This document shows positions 7,970 through 15,434 of a stretch of DNA of 64,000 nt, piece by piece (positions within the stretch are counted from its first letter, which is position 1; each line of letters starts with the position of its first letter). The notes beneath the pieces were generated by a model. That model searched no databases. It had not been told where the DNA came from and worked only from the letters and a program-made list of their open reading frames with translations. The DNA is from Pelagibius sp028280305 (GTDB lineage: Bacteria > Pseudomonadota > Alphaproteobacteria > Kiloniellales > Kiloniellaceae), in NCBI RefSeq assembly GCF_965233615.1, contig NZ_OZ247495.1; one strand, 5' to 3'. Made by a program: the position numbers and the translations under genes.

Positions 7970-8218
7970 TTAGCCGGCCATACCGAGGGCCTGTTTGTAG
8001 AGGTCCAGGATGGCTTCCTGTTCCTGGCGGTCACCGGAATCCATTTTGCGCAGGCGGACGATCTGGCGCATCACCTTGGTGTCGAAGCCTTCGCCCTTGG
8101 ATTCGGCATAAATCTCTCGGATATCCGCGGTCAAGGCCGCCTTCTCCTCTTCGAGACGCTCGATCCGTTCGATAAAGGACCGCAGACGGTCCGCCCCGAC
8201 GCCGCCGACATCAGCCAT
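7970..8218 (-). CDS. DUF2312 family protein (GapR-like nucleoid-associated protein)
   Basis: An 82-residue all-helical protein: DRLRSFIERIERLEEEKAAL, IREIYAESKGEGFDTKVMR and QIVRLRKMD, the exact pattern of DUF2312/UPF0335. GapR of Caulobacter, the studied member, binds overtwisted AT-rich DNA and helps replication and transcription by recruiting topoisomerases. The length is standard for the family. It appears monocistronic. Confidence 0.93.
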   Translation of the reverse strand: MADVGGVGADRLRSFIERIERLEEEKAALTADIREIYAESKGEGFDTKVMRQIVRLRKMDSGDRQEQEAILDLYKQALGMAG

Positions 8219-8350
8219 GCGAAAACTCCTGAAACCTGCTGGATTTTGGCTTAAGAAACGGCGCGCAGACTAGCCGGAGCGCCCCGGGCTGACAACGCCG
8301 CCGGCCTGTGGAAAACGGGGGAAAAGCAGCTTGGTGGGTTTTATTCGGCA

Positions 8351-8420
8351 CCGGCCCGCTTCCCCTCCCGGCCACCCGACACCAGTGTCCTATGGGCGGC
8401 CGGGAGGGGAAGCGGGCTGG
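8351..8420. repeat. 23-bp inverted repeat with one mismatch
   Basis: Arms at 8351-8373 and 8398-8420 (CCGGCCCGCTTCCCCTCCC... and its complement) enclose a 24-nt loop. It lies in the gap between the DUF1244 3' end and the start side of DUF2312. It could be a dispersed repeat or a strong 3' hairpin for the DUF1244 transcript, which ends at 8448. No T-run is present. Confidence 0.55.
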
Positions 8421-8447
8421 AACCGACGCGACCTAGGGCGCGAACCT

Positions 8448-8744
8448 TCAGTCGTGCTTGTGGCTGATCTCGAAGGCTGCCTTTTGCTCCGCCGTGGCCT
8501 CGGTCTGATACTTGGTCTTCCAATCGGTATAAGGCATGCCGTAGATCAGCTCACGGGCCGCGTCGTAATCCATTTCGATGCCCTTGTCCTCAGCCGCCGC
8601 GCGGTACCATTTCGACAGGCAGTTGCGGCAGAATCCGGCCAGATTCATCAGATCGATGTTCTGGACATCCGTGCGCTCACGCAGGTGGGCCACGAGGGTA
8701 CGGAAGGCAGCGGCCTCCAATTCGGTTTGGGTCTTATCGTCCAT
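8448..8744 (-). CDS. DUF1244 domain-containing protein
   Basis: A 98-residue protein. Start ATG 8744 has GGGAGAG upstream; the longer frame to 8999 is a shadow of the ligase gene. The conserved DUF1244 core is visible: FRTLVAHLRERTDVQNIDLM, AGFCRNCLSKWY (two close cysteines) and YGMPYTDWKTKYQTEA. Function is unknown; the C-x2-C pair suggests metal binding. It is 80 bp downstream of the carboxylate-amine ligase gene on the same strand and probably the last gene of that operon. Confidence 0.9.
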   Translation of the reverse strand: MDDKTQTELEAAAFRTLVAHLRERTDVQNIDLMNLAGFCRNCLSKWYRAAAEDKGIEMDYDAARELIYGMPYTDWKTKYQTEATAEQKAAFEISHKHD

Positions 8745-8824
8745 CTTTTCTCTCCCGGATCGCGGGGTCTCGCTTGTTTCTTGATTTTGGGATGCCGAAG
8801 GCGTTTTTCCAGTTTCTCCGGCCT

Positions 8825-9967
8825 TCACGGTCCCTTTGCCGGCGGCGCGGTTTCCTCGACCAGATAATCGACCACCTTGACCAGGGCCTCGTGCTTGTCC
8901 GCGCCCTCCGCCATCGCCGCGTCGAAAATCGCCATCTGGTGGTGGGCGGAAGTGCCCCGGCGCACGATATCCCGGGCATGTTCGACCTCCGCCAGGCAAT
9001 CCAGGGCCGTGGCATGGTCCGTCACCAATCCGATGATTTCGTCAAGAAGCCCGGCAAAGGGCATTACATTGCCCTTGCCGAAATCGACCAGGCCTTCATC
9101 GAAACCGTAGCGCTGGGCGCGCCAGCGGTTTTCCTGGATCAGCATGTTGGAGTATTTGCGCCAACGCTGGTTGTCGCGCTTAAGGGCATGCAGCATACGG
9201 GTCAGGCTGACGTAGAGCGCGGCGATGGTAATGCCGTCCTCGATGCGGGTGCAAACGTCTGCCACCCGCATCTCCAGGGTCGGAAAGCGCGCGGAGGGCC
9301 GCACATCCCACCAGATCTTGGTGGCGTCCTCGATCAGGCCGGCGGAGATCATGACGTCGAGATGGCGCTGGTACTCGCCGAAACTGTCGAAGGTCTCCGG
9401 CAGGCCGGTGCGCGGCAGTTCCTCGAAGACCGAGAGGCGATAGCACTTCAGGCCGGTTACCTCGCCGCGCCAAAACGGCGAGGAGGTCGACAGCGCCAGG
9501 AGGTGCGGCAGGAAATAGCTGATCTGCTGCATCATATCGATGCGCAGTTCGTCATCGTCCAGACCGACGTGAACGTGCATGCCGCAGATCAGCAGGCGGC
9601 GCACCACCGCCTGCATGTCCCGGGCAAGTTCGTCATAGCGTTCCTTGCGCGTGTGCTTCTGCGCGTCCCACTGGGCAAAGGGATGGGTCGAGGCGGCGAT
9701 CGGCGCCAGGCCATAATCCGCCGCGATCCGGGCGATACAGCCGCGCAGTTCGGCCAGTTCCGCGCCCGCCTCGCTCACGGTATCGCACTTGCTGGTCCCG
9801 ACCTCGATCTGGGACTGCATGAATTCCGGGCTGACCCGCTCCTCCAGCTCCTTTTCGCAGCGCGCCATTAAAGCGTCCGGCGGGTCGACCACCAAGTCGC
9901 GCGACTCGCGGTCGACCAGGAGGTACTCCTCCTCGATGCCGACGGTAAAGGAAGGCTCGCTCGGCAT
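8825..9967 (-). CDS. YbdK-type carboxylate-amine ligase (GCS2 family)
   Basis: A 380-residue ATP-dependent glutamate-cysteine-ligase-2 family protein. Motifs include FTVGIEEEYLLVD at the N-terminus (the Mg/ATP glutamates), MQSQIEVGTSKC, THPFAQW and the metal-binding GMHVHVGLDD. YbdK-type enzymes have weak glutamate-cysteine ligase activity, and the true substrate is uncertain. It overlaps the upstream N-formylglutamate amidohydrolase gene by ATGA, a pairing common in alphaproteobacteria. This suggests formation and cleavage of an amide of a dicarboxylic amino acid, which is inference. Confidence 0.92.
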   Translation of the reverse strand: MPSEPSFTVGIEEEYLLVDRESRDLVVDPPDALMARCEKELEERVSPEFMQSQIEVGTSKCDTVSEAGAELAELRGCIARIAADYGLAPIAASTHPFAQWDAQKHTRKERYDELARDMQAVVRRLLICGMHVHVGLDDDELRIDMMQQISYFLPHLLALSTSSPFWRGEVTGLKCYRLSVFEELPRTGLPETFDSFGEYQRHLDVMISAGLIEDATKIWWDVRPSARFPTLEMRVADVCTRIEDGITIAALYVSLTRMLHALKRDNQRWRKYSNMLIQENRWRAQRYGFDEGLVDFGKGNVMPFAGLLDEIIGLVTDHATALDCLAEVEHARDIVRRGTSAHHQMAIFDAAMAEGADKHEALVKVVDYLVEETAPPAKGP

Positions 9968-10812
9968 CAGTAGTGCTCCGCTTTGTAGAGGCCGGGGTCC
10001 CCCAGCACCGCCGCCAGGGCCGTGCCCAGGCGGTCGGCCCAGTCGGCGGCGCCCTGGTGCGTATCGATCAGGTCCTGCCGCACCTCGATCAGCACATTGG
10101 CGAGCCCCCGGCGGTCACCATGCATGTGCTGCGTATAGCCGTGCTCGTCGGCACCGGAATACGGCAGATTGTCGCCGACCGTCAGGCCCTCGGCCCGCAG
10201 ACGCGCCATCAAAGGTTGCGGCAGGCGCGGGTCGCGGTTCCAGAGGATGCCGATTTCCCAGGGCCGCTCCTCGCCCTTCATCACCGGCGTGAAGCTGTGC
10301 ATGGAGATCAGCGCCGGCGCGGTTCCCGCCGCCAGCATGGCGTCGAGTTGATCCGAGATTGCCGCGTGATAGGGACGGAAAAAGGTCTCCAGCCGGGCTT
10401 CCCTCTGTTCCGGCGTCAGGCCGCGATTGCCGGGAACGATCACGCCGTCGCTGATCTCCGGGATCAGGGTCGGATTGTCGGCCCGGCGGTTGGGATCGAC
10501 GATGAGGCGCGAAAAGTGGCTGAGCATGGCCGGGGCGTCCAGCCGCTCGGCCAGACGTCGCGTCACCTCGGCGATGCCGATGTCCCAGGCGATGTGGCGG
10601 GTCAGACAGGCCTCATCCAGGCCAAGGCTGTTCAGGGCACGGGGGATGAAGCGGGTCGCATGGTCGCAAAGCAGCAGGACCGGGGCCCCGCCGCCCGCAT
10701 TGAACAGTTCGAAAGGGCGGGGCTCGTCCTCGGCCAGCAAGCCGGTTTCGGCACCCTGGGTCCGGCTCCGTTCCGTCACCGTCTCGGGACTATCCATCGC
10801 TGCAATCGACAT
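9967..10812 (-). CDS. N-formylglutamate amidohydrolase family protein
   Basis: A 281-residue FGase-family zinc hydrolase. It has VLLLCDHATRFIP, the family motif for metal binding, SRLIVDPNRR, and SMHSFTPVM (a further H residue). Family members cleave N-formylglutamate to formate and glutamate in histidine degradation, but no other hut gene is here. The translational coupling to a carboxylate-amine ligase argues for a different amide substrate. The ATG at 10812 heads a three-gene minus-strand operon (amidohydrolase, ligase, DUF1244). Confidence 0.9.
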   Translation of the reverse strand: MSIAAMDSPETVTERSRTQGAETGLLAEDEPRPFELFNAGGGAPVLLLCDHATRFIPRALNSLGLDEACLTRHIAWDIGIAEVTRRLAERLDAPAMLSHFSRLIVDPNRRADNPTLIPEISDGVIVPGNRGLTPEQREARLETFFRPYHAAISDQLDAMLAAGTAPALISMHSFTPVMKGEERPWEIGILWNRDPRLPQPLMARLRAEGLTVGDNLPYSGADEHGYTQHMHGDRRGLANVLIEVRQDLIDTHQGAADWADRLGTALAAVLGDPGLYKAEHY

Positions 10813-10934
10813 AAGAGAAGAACTATAGCCGCCGCGGGGGCCCCAGCAAAAGCCCCCCGCCGGCCATTTTCACCGCCCCACGTCCCGGGCCCCCGGCATT
10901 GCCAAAGCGCGGGGCGCGCCCGATACTCCGGCTC

Positions 10935-11957
10935 ATGGAGACCAACCAGGGGGCGGTCAGGCCCAACACCTTCTTCTGTATCGACGGGCACACCTGCGGC
11001 AATCCTGTCCGCCTGGTGGCCGGCGGCGGCCCGGCGCTGGAAGGCGCCAGCATGAGCGCCCGGAGGCAGGATTTTCTTGCCCGCTATGACTGGATCCGCA
11101 CCGGCCTGATGTTCGAGCCGCGCGGCCACGACATGATGTCGGGCGCCATTCTCTACCCGGCCAGCCGTGAAGACTGTGATGTCGGGGTGCTTTACATCGA
11201 AACCAGCGGCTGCCTGCCGATGTGCGGCCACGGCACCATCGGCACGGTGACCTTCGCCGTCGAACGCGGCCTGGTGCAACCGCGCGAACCGGGCCGGCTG
11301 ATGCTGGACACCCCGGCGGGGCCGGTCGAAGCGCGCTATGCCTTGAAGGACGGCTTCGTCGAAAGCGTGCGCCTGACCAATGTCGGCGCCTATCTGGCCG
11401 CCGAAGCGGTGACCGTGGACTGCCCGGGCCTGGGGCCCGTCACGGTCGACATCGCCTACGGCGGCAACTTCTACGCCGTTGTCGAGCCGCAACCGAACTA
11501 CCGGGATCTTTCCGATCTGGCCCCCGGCGACATTCTGAGGCTCTCGCCGCTGCTGCGCCGGGCGCTCAACGAGGCGACGGACATCGTCCACCCGGAAGAC
11601 CCGACCATCCGCGGCGTCAGCCACATCCTCTGGACCGGCGAAGCGACAAAACCGGAAGCCGACGCGCGCAACGCCGTCTTTTACGGCGACAAGGCCATCG
11701 ACCGCAGCCCCTGCGGCACCGGCACCTCGGCGCGTATGGCCCAGCTCGCCGCCAAGGGCAAGCTGAAGCCCGGCGACAGTTTCGTTCATGAAAGCATCAT
11801 CGGCAGCCTCTTCACCGGACGGGTGGAGAAAGAGACCAAGGTCGGCAACCATCGGGGAATCATTCCGTCCATCGAGGGCTGGGCAAGAATGACCGGCCTC
11901 AACACCATCACCATCGACGATCGCGACCCCTATGCCCACGGGTTTCAGTTGGTCTGA
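10935..11957 (+). CDS. 4-hydroxyproline 2-epimerase (proline racemase family)
   Basis: A 340-residue proline racemase superfamily enzyme. Both catalytic cysteines are present: MCGHGTIG (Cys97) and SPCGTGTSARMA (Cys260). This indicates a racemase/epimerase, not the trans-3-hydroxyproline dehydratase variants that lack one of them. It interconverts trans-4-hydroxy-L-proline and cis-4-hydroxy-D-proline. ATG 10935 begins ETNQGAVRPNTFFCIDGHTCG, the normal family N-terminus; the earlier TTG at 10899 adds nothing. No other hydroxyproline genes are adjacent; a DapA-family gene at 33.7 kb could serve the same pathway. Confidence 0.9.
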   Translation: METNQGAVRPNTFFCIDGHTCGNPVRLVAGGGPALEGASMSARRQDFLARYDWIRTGLMFEPRGHDMMSGAILYPASREDCDVGVLYIETSGCLPMCGHGTIGTVTFAVERGLVQPREPGRLMLDTPAGPVEARYALKDGFVESVRLTNVGAYLAAEAVTVDCPGLGPVTVDIAYGGNFYAVVEPQPNYRDLSDLAPGDILRLSPLLRRALNEATDIVHPEDPTIRGVSHILWTGEATKPEADARNAVFYGDKAIDRSPCGTGTSARMAQLAAKGKLKPGDSFVHESIIGSLFTGRVEKETKVGNHRGIIPSIEGWARMTGLNTITIDDRDPYAHGFQLV

Positions 11958-12148
11958 AGCGTTGACCCCTCCACCGTGCAGATCGGACGCGAGGCCTGCG
12001 GCGTTCCGCCGTGCGATTTCCCACAGTCCAGCCACAGGGGCTTTGATATCAACGTGGCACGTTAGGGGTATCCCTCACACCTAATGGGTAGGTGGCGGGG
12101 GCGACAGGCTAATCACAATCGCGAAAGCAGCCTTGGGAGGGGTGGGAA

Positions 12149-12811
12149 GTGCTGGAATGGGATTTGGCCTGGAACGCGGGCCTGCTGGTGCATGCCGCCG
12201 CGCTGCTCCAGGTCTTGGGCTTTCTGAATCGAAAACAACTGGTCCTGCGCGGCTTCATTCTGGCCGGCAGCCTTACCTACATCGCCTATTATTACTATCA
12301 TCCGGAAACGCCGCTCTGGGGTGCCATGTTCTGGGCCGGGGCGCTGGCCGTGGCAAACCTGATCGGCATTGTCAGGGTGCTGCTGGACCGCCGCCGCAGC
12401 CGCCATGGTGAAGACGAAACCGCCTTCCTCGACATTCTGAAAGTCCTGACCCCCGGCGAGTTCCGGCGCCTGATGCAGATGGCCGACTGGCATACGGTCG
12501 ACGAACAGACGCAACTGACCACCCAGGGCGAAACGGTCTCCAGCCTCTACTTCATCATCGACGGCCAGGTCGATATCGATAAATCCGGCTGGACCTTCTC
12601 CCTGCCCTCCGGCGTTTTCATCGGCGAGATATCCTTCCTGCTCGGCGGCACCGCAACCGCCAGTTCTTCGGTCCCGCCCGGCACCAAATACATTGAATGG
12701 CCGAAAGAAAAGCTGCGCCAGGCCATCGAGCGTACGCCCAGTTTGGGCGCTTCCATGGAGCGGTTGTTCAACCAGGAACTGGCCCGCAAGGTCGCCGTCT
12801 CCCGGCTGTAG
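12149..12811 (+). CDS. Popeye-like membrane protein with cyclic-nucleotide-binding-type domain (intact copy)
   Basis: A 220-residue protein starting at GTG 12149 after a strong GGGAGGGG site. Residues 8-80 contain three short hydrophobic helices (AGLLVHAAALLQVLGFL, LRGFILAGSLTYIAYYYY, AMFWAGALAVANLIGIV). Residues 95-215 form a cupin/CNBD-type barrel (LTPGEFRRLMQMADWHTV, LYFIIDGQVDID, FIGEISFLLGGTATAS). The layout matches Popeye proteins, cAMP-binding membrane proteins best known in animals. The position of the phosphate-contacting arginine in classical CNBDs (P-R-T-A) reads G-G-T-A here, so cAMP binding is not assured. A broken paralogue lies 1.2 kb downstream beyond an IS. Confidence 0.85.
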   Translation: MLEWDLAWNAGLLVHAAALLQVLGFLNRKQLVLRGFILAGSLTYIAYYYYHPETPLWGAMFWAGALAVANLIGIVRVLLDRRRSRHGEDETAFLDILKVLTPGEFRRLMQMADWHTVDEQTQLTTQGETVSSLYFIIDGQVDIDKSGWTFSLPSGVFIGEISFLLGGTATASSSVPPGTKYIEWPKEKLRQAIERTPSLGASMERLFNQELARKVAVSRL

Positions 12812-12846
12812 CCGCAGGGCACAAAAGCCAAGCGCCGATCCCTCCG

Positions 12847-13699
12847 CTAGGTAGTGCACTCATAAATCTATTTTCAAGATCAGCGGTTTGTGATTCTGTG
12901 ATGGTCTGGTTTGGCGTTCGGAGGAGAGCATGTCACGCTATGATCTTACGGAGCTGGAATGGCGGTTCATCCAACCGATTCTGCCGAACAAGGTGAGGGG
13001 TGTGCAGCGGCGCGATGACCGGCAGGTTCTGAATGGCATCTTCTACGTGTTGCGCACCGGCTGTCCGTGGCGCGACCTGCCCGGGCGCTACGGCCCCTAT
13101 ACCACTGTGTACAACCGCTTCCGCCGCTGGACCCGGGCCGGCGTCTGGGACCGGGTCATGGACGCGGTGGTGGATGCTCACAACGGCGATGTGGTGATGA
13201 TCGACGGCACGTCGGTGCGCGTGCATCACGCCGGGGCCACGCTCAAAAAAACGATCCCCGACGATGCATGGGTCGTTCACGTGGCGGTCTGACCACAAAA
13301 ATCCACGTTCTGGTCAATGAATGGGGGCTACCGTTGAAGGTCCACCTGACGCCGGGACAGGCCCATGACGGGCCGGTGGCGCCGCTTCTGCTGGGGGACT
13401 TGCAACCCGGACAGGCTGTTCTGGCCGACAAGGCATACGACGCCAACCACATTCGAAACCTGATCTGGGAGAAGGGAGCGGAAGCGGTGATCCCCTCCAA
13501 ATCCGACCGCAAGATACCGATCCCATTCGACCGGGAACTCTATCGTCAACGCAACAAGGTCGAGCGCTTCATCGGCCGTATCAAGAAATCCTTCCGGCGC
13601 ATCGCAACCCGATACGACAAGACATCACATGCCTTCCTCGCCTTCATCAAAATCGCCGCTGTCAGAATCTGGTGCGAAGCTTATGAGTCCGCTACCTAG
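12847..13699 (+). mobile_element. Intact IS5-family element (IS427-like group)
   Basis: About 0.85 kb. The ends are inverted repeats: GTAGTGCACTCATAA at the left (from 12851) against GTAGCGGACTCATAA read inward from the right, ending at 13695, 13 of 15 matching. Each end is flanked by CTAG (12847-12850 and 13696-13699), either a 4-bp target duplication or part of the termini. It carries one transposase in two overlapping frames. It sits between two paralogous genes and its right edge abuts a palindromic repeat. Element boundaries are seen directly; the group name is inferred from protein and structure. Confidence 0.9.
12930..13699 (+). CDS. IS5-family transposase made by programmed -1 frameshift
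   Basis: The first frame (12930-13292) encodes the DUF4096-type N-terminal part (LTELEWRFIQPILPN, GCPWRDLPGRYGP) up to MIDGTSVRVHHAGATLKK. The second frame (-1, ending with the TAG at 13697-13699) continues CMGRSRGGLTTKIHVLVNEW through DKAYDAN and RNKVERFIGRIKKSFRRIATRYDK. The frames meet at a run of seven A (13245-13251), the usual slippery site for this group. DDE residues are visible as MIDG, LADKAYD and the Glu in NKVERF. A normal frameshift arrangement, not a pseudogene. Confidence 0.88.
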
Positions 13700-13759
13700 A
13701 GCAGATCCGCATTTGATGGAATCGCTTTAGCGATCCATCAATCCGGTGAGTCTGCTCTA
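13697..13759. repeat. Palindromic repeat immediately beside the IS
   Basis: TAGAGCAGA (13697-13705) pairs with TCTGCTCTA (13751-13759). Inside, TTGATGGAATCGC (13713-13725) pairs with 13730-13741 around a TTTA loop. This looks like a dispersed alphaproteobacterial palindromic element. The first three bases coincide with the end of the IS flank, so the IS landed at its edge. Confidence 0.65.
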
Positions 13760-13770
13760 ACTTCTAAGTG

Positions 13771-13835
13771 TAGAGCGGATTCACATGCTTGGACGCAAAC
13801 ATGAATGTGTTTCCGTCCAATCATGATCCGCTCTA
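13771..13835. repeat. Second palindromic repeat, related outer arms
   Basis: TAGAGCGGAT (13771-13780) pairs with ATCCGCTCTA (13826-13835). The inner arms TTGGACG (13789-13795) and CGTCCAA (13814-13820) enclose a further AAACAT/ATGTGTTT pairing. The outer arm resembles that of the preceding repeat (TAGAGC-G/A-GA), so the two are probably members of one repeat family lying in tandem. The gap 13700-13990 has no gene. Confidence 0.62.
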
Positions 13836-13990
13836 GTGAGAAATCCCACAGGGGCACTCTCTGCCTTCAGATATAGTCAAATCGTCTAGATTTGATCGAT
13901 GAAGCTCGCCGCAACATCCAGTCTTAGGGCTTGGGAGAGCTGTCTGGTCGTAAGGGGGACGCGGCAAAGGGGCGTGAGAAGGGGTGGGGA

Positions 13991-14655
13991 ATGCAGGAAT
14001 TTGATCTTGCTCTGAATGCAGGGCTGCTGGTGCATGCGGCGGCACTGCTTCAAGTACTCGGTTTTCTGAATCGGGGACAGTTGATGCTGCGCTGCCTCGT
14101 TCTGGCGGGCAACCTCGTCTATATCCCCTACTACTACTTTCATCCCGAAGAGCCGCTTTTCGGGGCGATCTTCTGGTCCTCCGTCCTGGCGCTGGCGGGC
14201 CTTATCGGCATCATCCGGCTGCTTCACGACCGTCATCAAAGCCCGGGGGATCGAACCAGCGAGTCCTTTCTCAACATCCGCAAGGTCCTGACCCCCGGCG
14301 AGTTCCGGCGTCTGATGCAGATGGCGGAGTGGCACACGGCGGAGCAGCCCGTCGAACTCACCCGGGAGGGTGAGGTCGTGCGCAGCCTCTATTTCGTGAC
14401 CGGCGGGCAGGTCGAAATCGAAAAGGACGGGGCCAGCTTTGCCTCCGGGCCGGGCGTTTTATCGGCGAGGTTTCCTTCCTGCTCGGCGGCACGGCAACAG
14501 CCTCGGTTCAAGCGACCGCAGGCACCGAGTACATCGCCTGGCCGCGGGAGGCTCTGCGCAAGGCAATCGAGCGCACGCCGGCGCTCGGTATCTCCATGGA
14601 GCGTCTGTTCAACCAGGAACTGGCACGCAAGGTTGCCGTTTCCTGGAGCCGTTAG
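13991..14655 (+). pseudogene. Popeye-like paralogue broken by a one-base deletion
   Basis: Reading from ATG 13991 gives EFDLALNAGLLVHAAALLQV and the rest of the Popeye-like layout, closely matching the intact copy at 12149. At about 14460 this copy has GGCGTTTTATCGGC where the intact copy has GGCGTTTTCATCGGC. The lost C shifts the frame just before the GEVSFLLGGTATAS core. In the shifted frame the remainder is fully preserved (YIAWPREALRKAIERTP, SMERLFNQELARKVAVS) down to TAG 14653-14655, so the lesion is recent or a sequencing error. As written, the ribosome would add unrelated sequence and end near 14872. The 3' end overlaps the tail of the cytochrome b561-like gene by 4 bp. Confidence 0.8.
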
Positions 14656-15425
14656 CGCGGCACCGAACGCTGCCTGGAACCGCCGGAATCGTTCTTTCGC
14701 GAAACCCCCCATCCAATGGGCCGCATCCGGTTGCCCGGATGGTGAGGGTTCGGCCCCCAGATTGCCTGATAGGTATCGATGGCCCAACCGCGGCGCTGCA
14801 GAACGACAAAACAGGCAACGAGAAAAGCCCACCACACAAGTGTCGCAATCCACATCCAGCGCGGTGCGTTGACGAACCAGAAGCCGGTGGCGATGGCGGC
14901 AACCGCCGAGAACAGCGCGATGTATCCCGCCGACTTGTGGCAATACTCGAAGACCTTGCGGCGCGGTGTCATGTCATAATGATCGCCCGACCAGGAACCG
15001 TCGGAGGCCGGGTCCGTCGGGCCGCCTTTGCTGCCGCGGAACCAGCCCAGGAGGAACTGCAGGCTGCAGAGGCCGACGGCGAGCCAGCCGAAAACATGAT
15101 GAATATGCCAGAAGTCCAGGACTGAAACCTGGAGAATCAGTGCGACCGCCACCACGACCGCGATGCCGCCGCCATACTGCAGGACAAGGTGCGTGCGCCA
15201 CCAGGTGAGGTTGTCGAGCTGATCGGGCCAATCCTGACCCGGCATAATCTTGAAGTAGCGCGCCGCCAGTATTCCCAGAGGAAACAGGAAGGTCCAGGCC
15301 AGCACCATCAGGCGGGCGTGCCAGGAGGCCAGAACGCCGATTTCATGCGGCCGGCTGACATCGATCGGCGCGAGAAGCCACTCGATCATCAACCCCTGCA
15401 TCAGCCCCTGCATCAGCCCCTGCAT
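14652..15425 (-). CDS. Cytochrome b561-like membrane protein
   Basis: Up to 257 residues with five or six hydrophobic spans. Candidate haem ligands lie in helices, as in cytochrome b561/DOMON-linked domains: ASWHARLMVLAWTFLFPLGIL, TWWRTHLVLQYGG, WHIHHVFGWLAVGL and EYCHKSAGYIALFSA. Such proteins carry electrons across the membrane, but the partner is unknown. Four in-frame ATGs spaced 12 bp apart (15425, 15413, 15401, 15389) start it, each behind an AGGG-type site. The first overlaps the stop of the sugar permease. The terminal location in an ABC sugar-import operon is odd for a redox protein. The C-terminal tail after 14750 is polar and may be disordered. Confidence 0.82.
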   Translation of the reverse strand: MQGLMQGLMQGLMIEWLLAPIDVSRPHEIGVLASWHARLMVLAWTFLFPLGILAARYFKIMPGQDWPDQLDNLTWWRTHLVLQYGGGIAVVVAVALILQVSVLDFWHIHHVFGWLAVGLCSLQFLLGWFRGSKGGPTDPASDGSWSGDHYDMTPRRKVFEYCHKSAGYIALFSAVAAIATGFWFVNAPRWMWIATLVWWAFLVACFVVLQRRGWAIDTYQAIWGPNPHHPGNRMRPIGWGVSRKNDSGGSRQRSVPR

Positions 15426-15434
15426 CAGCCCTTG
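15387..15434 (-). repeat. Four 12-bp tandem repeats each carrying a ribosome-binding site and ATG
   Basis: Read on the minus strand the units are CAAGGGCTGATG, CAGGGGCTGATG, CAGGGGCTGATG and CAGGGGTTGATG. Each contains an SD-like AGGG(G), then TGATG. The first unit is the stop/start junction of the permease and the cytochrome gene; the others look like tandem copies of it. Since 12 bp is four codons, copy number changes do not shift the frame but add or remove QGLM and a start site. Confidence 0.85.

Noticed and set aside
10776..12035. A 419-codon minus-strand frame opposite the hydroxyproline epimerase
   Set aside because: No family features, Gly/Ala/Arg/His-rich composition typical of an antisense frame, while the plus strand has both catalytic cysteines.
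12930..13699. IS transposase as a broken gene
   Set aside because: The two frames meet at an A7 slippery run and are otherwise complete, and the terminal repeats are intact, so programmed frameshifting explains it.
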